Origin: Propionibacteriaceae bacterium
Lineage (GTDB): Bacteria > Actinomycetota > Actinomycetes > Propionibacteriales > Propionibacteriaceae
Assembly (NCBI GenBank): GCA_009787035.1
Contig: WRGV01000043.1
Coordinates: 157-9,419 of the forward strand
DNA: 9,263 bases
Direction: 5' to 3'
Position numbers and translations under genes: made by a program. Positions 6,771 to 9,263 of the stretch are shown piece after piece; within the stretch, counting starts at the first letter, position 1; each line of letters starts with the position of its first letter. Below the pieces are notes generated by a model, which saw nothing but the letters and a program-made list of their open reading frames with translations, was not told where the DNA came from and ran no database searches.

Positions 6771-7789
6771 CCGGCCGTGACCATCTCGGCCACCGACTGG
6801 TCGGCGAACACGCCGACCGTGGCGATGCGCGAGTCGAGCGCCGCGCGCAGGCGCAGCGCCGTGGCGAGGTCGATGCGGCGGCGCGAGCCGGCTGCGAAGA
6901 CGAATCCAACGTAGTCAGGCAGGGTTTCGTTGAGTACGGGGATGTCCGCCTCGCGGCGCACGCCGCAGATCTTGACGCGCGGGACGCCGTCGGGCGTGGC
7001 CGCCTGGCGCATCGCGGTGAGCGCGGCCCGCCGGTCGGGGGCACGCATCAGCGCCTCGCCCACCAGTACGGCGTCGGCCCCGGTGGCGGCGATGGTCGCG
7101 GCGTCCACGGGCGTCCGGACGCCGCTCTCGGCGACGAACAGCACGTTGGGCGGCACGAGGCTGCGCAGCGCGGCGGCCGTGGACAGGTCGATGCTGAAGT
7201 CGTGCAGGTCGCGGTTGTTGACGCCGATGATGCGCGCGCCGGCGTCCAGCGCGGTGCCGATCTCGTCCGGATCGTGCGCCTCGACAAGGCAGGACAACCC
7301 GAGCTCGTCGGCCAGCCCCAGGTATTGGGACAGCTGCGTCGGGCTGAGCAGCGCGCAGATGAGCAGCACGGCGCTCGCGCGCAGCTCGCGGGCCTCGTAG
7401 AGCTGGTAGGCGTCGATCGTGAAGTCCTTGCGCAGCACCGGGATGCGGACGGCCGACGACGCGATCTGGCGCAGCTGGCTATCGGAGCCCAGGAACTGGC
7501 TCGGCTCGGTGAGCACCGAGATGGCGGACGCCCCGGCGGCCGCGTAGTCGCGCGCGATGTCCAGGTACGGGAATTGAGGTGCGATAAGCCCTTTCGAGGG
7601 TGAGGCCTTCTTGACCTCGCAGATGAATGACAGGCCGGGCGCGGCCAGGGCGTGCTCGAATCCGCGCTCGCCGGCGGGTGGACGGGGCGACGACAGCGCG
7701 GCGGCGCGCAGCTCCGGCAGCGGGCGCGCGCCCTTGGCTGCCGCGACGCGGTTGCGCGCGGTGTCCGCCAACTCGTCCAGAATCGTCAT
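6755..7789 (-). CDS. trpC: Indole-3-glycerol phosphate synthase fused to N-terminal third of TrpF
   Basis: Residues 1 to about 265 form a complete TrpC barrel, which decarboxylates and cyclises CdRP to indole-3-glycerol phosphate. The expected active-site residues are all visible: E58 and K60 in FICEVKKASPSKG, K121 in VLRKDF, E170 in LVEAH, N191 in GVNNRDL and S222 in AESGV. Without a stop, the frame continues at about residue 271 into TrpF (VKICGVRREAD, catalytic C275; YVGFVFAAGSRRRID; VGVFADQ), so this is a TrpC-TrpF fusion in the order known from E. coli trpCF. The frame ends early at TGA 6757-6755, after residue 344, while the rest of TrpF lies in the frame shifted by one base. The ATG at 7789 overlaps the trpD stop as ATGA, with GAGGG just upstream. 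TrpC activity should be intact; TrpF activity probably is not, unless the shift is an error or is bypassed. Confidence 0.9.
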   Translation of the reverse strand: MTILDELADTARNRVAAAKGARPLPELRAAALSSPRPPAGERGFEHALAAPGLSFICEVKKASPSKGLIAPQFPYLDIARDYAAAGASAISVLTEPSQFLGSDSQLRQIASSAVRIPVLRKDFTIDAYQLYEARELRASAVLLICALLSPTQLSQYLGLADELGLSCLVEAHDPDEIGTALDAGARIIGVNNRDLHDFSIDLSTAAALRSLVPPNVLFVAESGVRTPVDAATIAATGADAVLVGEALMRAPDRRAALTAMRQAATPDGVPRVKICGVRREADIPVLNETLPDYVGFVFAAGSRRRIDLATALRLRAALDSRIATVGVFADQSVAEMVTAGCPAR

Positions 7790-8832
7790 CGGCCCTCGTT
7801 CGTTTCGGGGATGTCGCGCTCGTTGGTGAGCGTGACAAGCTTGTCCAGCTGCGCGGCCGCGGCGCCGGAGGCGACGGTGTCGCGCGCAATGTCCAGCGCC
7901 TCGGCGATGCCCAGCTCGGGGCGGGCGATGTGCAGCGCGGCGGCGCTGTTGAGCAGCACCGCGTCCGCCTTGGGCCCGGGCTCGCCGTTGAGGATTCTCC
8001 GGGTGATGTCGGCGTTCTGCTGCGGCGTGCCGCCGACGAGTTCTTCCTTGTCGCACAGGTCAATGCCGTACGTGCGCGGGTCGAGGGTATACATGCGGAA
8101 CTCGCCGCTGCGGACCTCGCACACCGCGGTGGGGGCGCTGGCCGAGATCTCGTCCAGGCCGTCGCGCCCGTGCACCACCATGGCGTCCTTGACGCCCAGG
8201 TTGTTGAGCACCTTGGCCAGCGGCTCGACCAGGTCCTCGTCGTAGACGCCCAACAGTTCCATGGAGGCGCCGGCCGGGTTGACCAGCGGCCCGAGGATGT
8301 TGAACATCGTCCGGATGCCCAGCTCGGCCCGCACCGGTGCGACGTACTTCATCGCGAGGTGGTAGTTCTGCGCAAACAGGAAGCACAGGCCGATGGTGTT
8401 GAGGCACGCCAGGCTGTGTTCGGGGGTCGCGTTGATGTTGACGCCGAGGGCTTCGAGGACGTCCGCGGCGCCCGAGCGGCTGGACGCGGCGCGGTTGCCG
8501 TGCTTGGCGACGGGGACGCCCGCGGCCGAGACGATCAGCGCCGAGGTGGTCGAGATGTTGAACGAATTGGAGTGGTCGCCGCCGGTGCCAACGATCTCCA
8601 GCACCGGCAGGTCATTCAGCAGTCGGATGCAGTGTTTGCGCATGCCAGCGGCGGATCCGGTGATTTCGGCGATGGATTCGCCCTTGAGGCTCATGGCCGT
8701 GAGATACGCCGCCATCTGGATCTGCGTGGCCTGCCCGCCCATGATTTCATCCATCACGGATTCGGCGAGGGCGTACGTCAGGTCATGGCCGGTGACGGCC
8801 TGTCTGATCGCATCTTCGATGCTGCTGGCCAT
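7786..8832 (-). CDS. trpD: Anthranilate phosphoribosyltransferase
   Basis: TrpD joins anthranilate to PRPP to give phosphoribosyl-anthranilate, the second committed step towards tryptophan. The 348-residue protein has the normal length and domains. An N-terminal helical domain (residues 1-70) is followed by the PRPP loop VGTGGDHSNSFNIST (81-95), KHGNRAASSRSGAADVLEALG from residue 110, FNILGPLVNP (177-186) and the metal-binding DGLDE (224-228). There is no fused TrpG amidotransferase. The ATG at 8832 is preceded by AGGGGGTGAG, a strong ribosome binding site. It is the first gene of the operon in this window; trpE and trpG are not upstream within 431 bp. The TGA overlaps the trpC ATG (ATGA), indicating translational coupling. 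Confidence 0.95.
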   Translation of the reverse strand: MASSIEDAIRQAVTGHDLTYALAESVMDEIMGGQATQIQMAAYLTAMSLKGESIAEITGSAAGMRKHCIRLLNDLPVLEIVGTGGDHSNSFNISTTSALIVSAAGVPVAKHGNRAASSRSGAADVLEALGVNINATPEHSLACLNTIGLCFLFAQNYHLAMKYVAPVRAELGIRTMFNILGPLVNPAGASMELLGVYDEDLVEPLAKVLNNLGVKDAMVVHGRDGLDEISASAPTAVCEVRSGEFRMYTLDPRTYGIDLCDKEELVGGTPQQNADITRRILNGEPGPKADAVLLNSAAALHIARPELGIAEALDIARDTVASGAAAAQLDKLVTLTNERDIPETNEGR

Positions 8833-8858
8833 AACTCACCCCCTGGTCCCCGCGTCCT

Positions 8859-8871
8859 TGTCTCCAGTTTA
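8859..8871 (-). promoter_or_regulatory. Candidate -10 region of the trp operon
   Basis: On the minus strand TAAACT (8871-8866) matches TANNNT, and a start near 8859 would give a leader of about 27 nt carrying the AGGGGGTGAG ribosome binding site. The -35 region is poor, so the call is tentative. If it is right, the inverted repeats at 8902-8926 and 8939-8965 lie upstream of the start site as DNA sites rather than in the mRNA. Confidence 0.35.
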
Positions 8872-8901
8872 GAAGCCATTTATGGGGCAAAGTGTCTCAT
8901 G

Positions 8902-8926
8902 CACAGGGATGAACACATCATCTGTG
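8902..8926 (-). repeat. Inverted repeat in the trp control region
   Basis: CACAG and ATGA (8902-8906, 8909-8912) pair with TCAT and CTGTG (8918-8926) around a 5-base loop, with two unpaired G residues in the left arm. It lies in the lower-GC stretch upstream of trpD, between the candidate -10 box and the larger palindrome. It may be part of a regulatory region; no known regulator site was recognised. Confidence 0.4.
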
Positions 8927-8938
8927 GAACAAACGCTC

Positions 8939-8965
8939 CATATGTGCACCAAGAGTTCACATATG
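8939..8965 (-). promoter_or_regulatory. 27-bp palindrome, candidate operator upstream of trpD
   Basis: Perfect 8-bp arms CATATGTG (8939-8946) and CACATATG (8958-8965) flank an 11-bp centre. The arms are A/T-rich in a GC-rich genome, which makes chance less likely. The size and symmetry fit a dimeric repressor or activator site. Its centre is about 120 bp before the trpD ATG. There is no following T-run, so it is not an intrinsic terminator. The cognate regulator is unknown. Confidence 0.5.
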
Positions 8966-8985
8966 AAGAAGTGAGCGCGGCGTGT

Positions 8986-9263
8986 GCGACCGCAACGACG
9001 CCCATGTCGTGCGGGGCCTGCGAGAGGCGCAGCCTGTCGCCTCTGGTCACCAGATGTGAGTGCGGCGTGGGCTAGGCGTGGGCGTCCGCCGCGTGGTTGA
9101 CCCACGCAAGGGCGACCGCAACGACGCCCATGTCGTGCGGGGTTTGCGAGAGGCGCAGCCTGTCGCCTCCGGTCACCAGATGTGAGTGCGGCGTGGGCTA
9201 GGCGTGGGCGTCCGCCGCGTGGTTGACCCACGCAAGGGCGACCACAACGACGCCCACCGCGGG
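8986..9263. repeat. 126-bp tandem repeat, two full units and a partial third
   Basis: Unit 1 is 8986-9111, unit 2 is 9112-9237 and a third begins at 9238. The two complete units differ at 3 bases by direct comparison. The third follows for about 19 bases with one change and then diverges. A decayed piece (GTGAGCGCGGCGTG, 8971-8984) precedes unit 1 and matches 9056-9069 with one change, so an older deleted copy is likely. Each unit can form several hairpins; in unit 1 these are 8990-8999 with 9006-9014, 9023-9029 with 9038-9044, 9043-9053, and 9076-9082 with 9101-9107. The period is exactly 42 codons. The array may continue beyond the window. Confidence 0.88.
9198..9263 (-). CDS. Possible 3' end of a minus-strand gene (partial)
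   Basis: Read on the minus strand from the window edge, the frame gives 21 residues ending in VVVVALAWVNHAADAHA and a TAG stop at 9200-9198. The hydrophobic run would suit a C-terminal membrane segment. This copy differs from the tandem units just at its outer edge, as expected if it is the parent gene end from which the repeats were copied. Equally, it may be only a further non-coding repeat. Too little is visible to name a product. Confidence 0.25.
   Translation of the reverse strand, partial: PAVGVVVVALAWVNHAADAHA

Noticed and set aside
6755..6790. Programmed -1 frameshifting at the trpCF junction
   Set aside because: No X-XXY-YYZ slippery heptamer or obvious downstream stimulator is visible; a mutation or sequencing indel is simpler.
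8833..8985. Classical trp attenuator or T-box upstream of trpD
   Set aside because: No short ORF with tandem Trp codons, no terminator hairpin with a T-run, and no T-box core sequence is visible on the minus strand.
7627..9075. Open frame of 482 codons on the plus strand antisense to trpD
   Set aside because: trpD on the other strand has all family motifs; this frame has none and crosses into the repeat array.
8869..9231. Minus-strand frame of 120 codons with a 42-residue repeat
   Set aside because: The repeat in the peptide follows from the 126-bp DNA period being divisible by three; it is Arg-rich, has no ribosome binding site and starts inside the array.
8986..9263. CRISPR array
   Set aside because: The 126-bp units are contiguous and near-identical, with no short direct repeats separated by unique spacers, and no cas genes are nearby.

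Overview
The window is high-GC DNA with actinobacterial features: strong G/C bias at third codon positions, TANNNT -10 boxes placed 6 nt before ATG (the leaderless layout), GGAGG-type ribosome binding sites inside the operon, and long spurious open frames on the antisense strands. A member of the Actinomycetota, possibly of the Bifidobacteriaceae or Coriobacteriia type, fits best. No rRNA or housekeeping marker is present to fix the genus.

Layout, left to right. (1) 1-1965 (+): the 3' part of a large surface protein built from 86-88-residue Ig-like repeats, ending in a Pro/Ser-rich stalk, one membrane helix and a basic tail. (2) 2106-3461 (+): a 12-helix MFS exporter with an apparently leaderless promoter. 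(3) 3462-3694: intergenic DNA with a 77-nt nested inverted repeat and, next to the following gene, a promoter/operator. (4) 3695-4328 (+): a VapBC-type toxin-antitoxin pair (ribbon-helix-helix antitoxin and PIN-domain toxin), lower in GC than its surroundings. (5) 8832-4329 (-): a compact tryptophan operon trpD-trpC/F-trpB-trpA whose genes overlap at every junction. (6) 8833-9263: a lower-GC control region with two inverted repeats, followed by a 126-bp tandem repeat that runs to the window edge and may hold the 3' end of another minus-strand gene.

The trp genes encode the steps from anthranilate to tryptophan: phosphoribosyl transfer (TrpD), isomerisation (TrpF), indole-glycerol-phosphate formation (TrpC) and the synthase (TrpA/TrpB). 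Anthranilate synthase (trpE/trpG) is not in the window. The TrpC-TrpF fusion is interrupted by one frameshift inside the TrpF half, although both of its catalytic residues survive in the two frames. The toxin gene and trpA converge with their stop codons directly abutting.

The items most worth checking are the trpCF frameshift, the 126-bp repeats and their control-region context, and the nested inverted repeat at 3504-3580. I do not see convincing evidence for a wholly new defence or mobile system.
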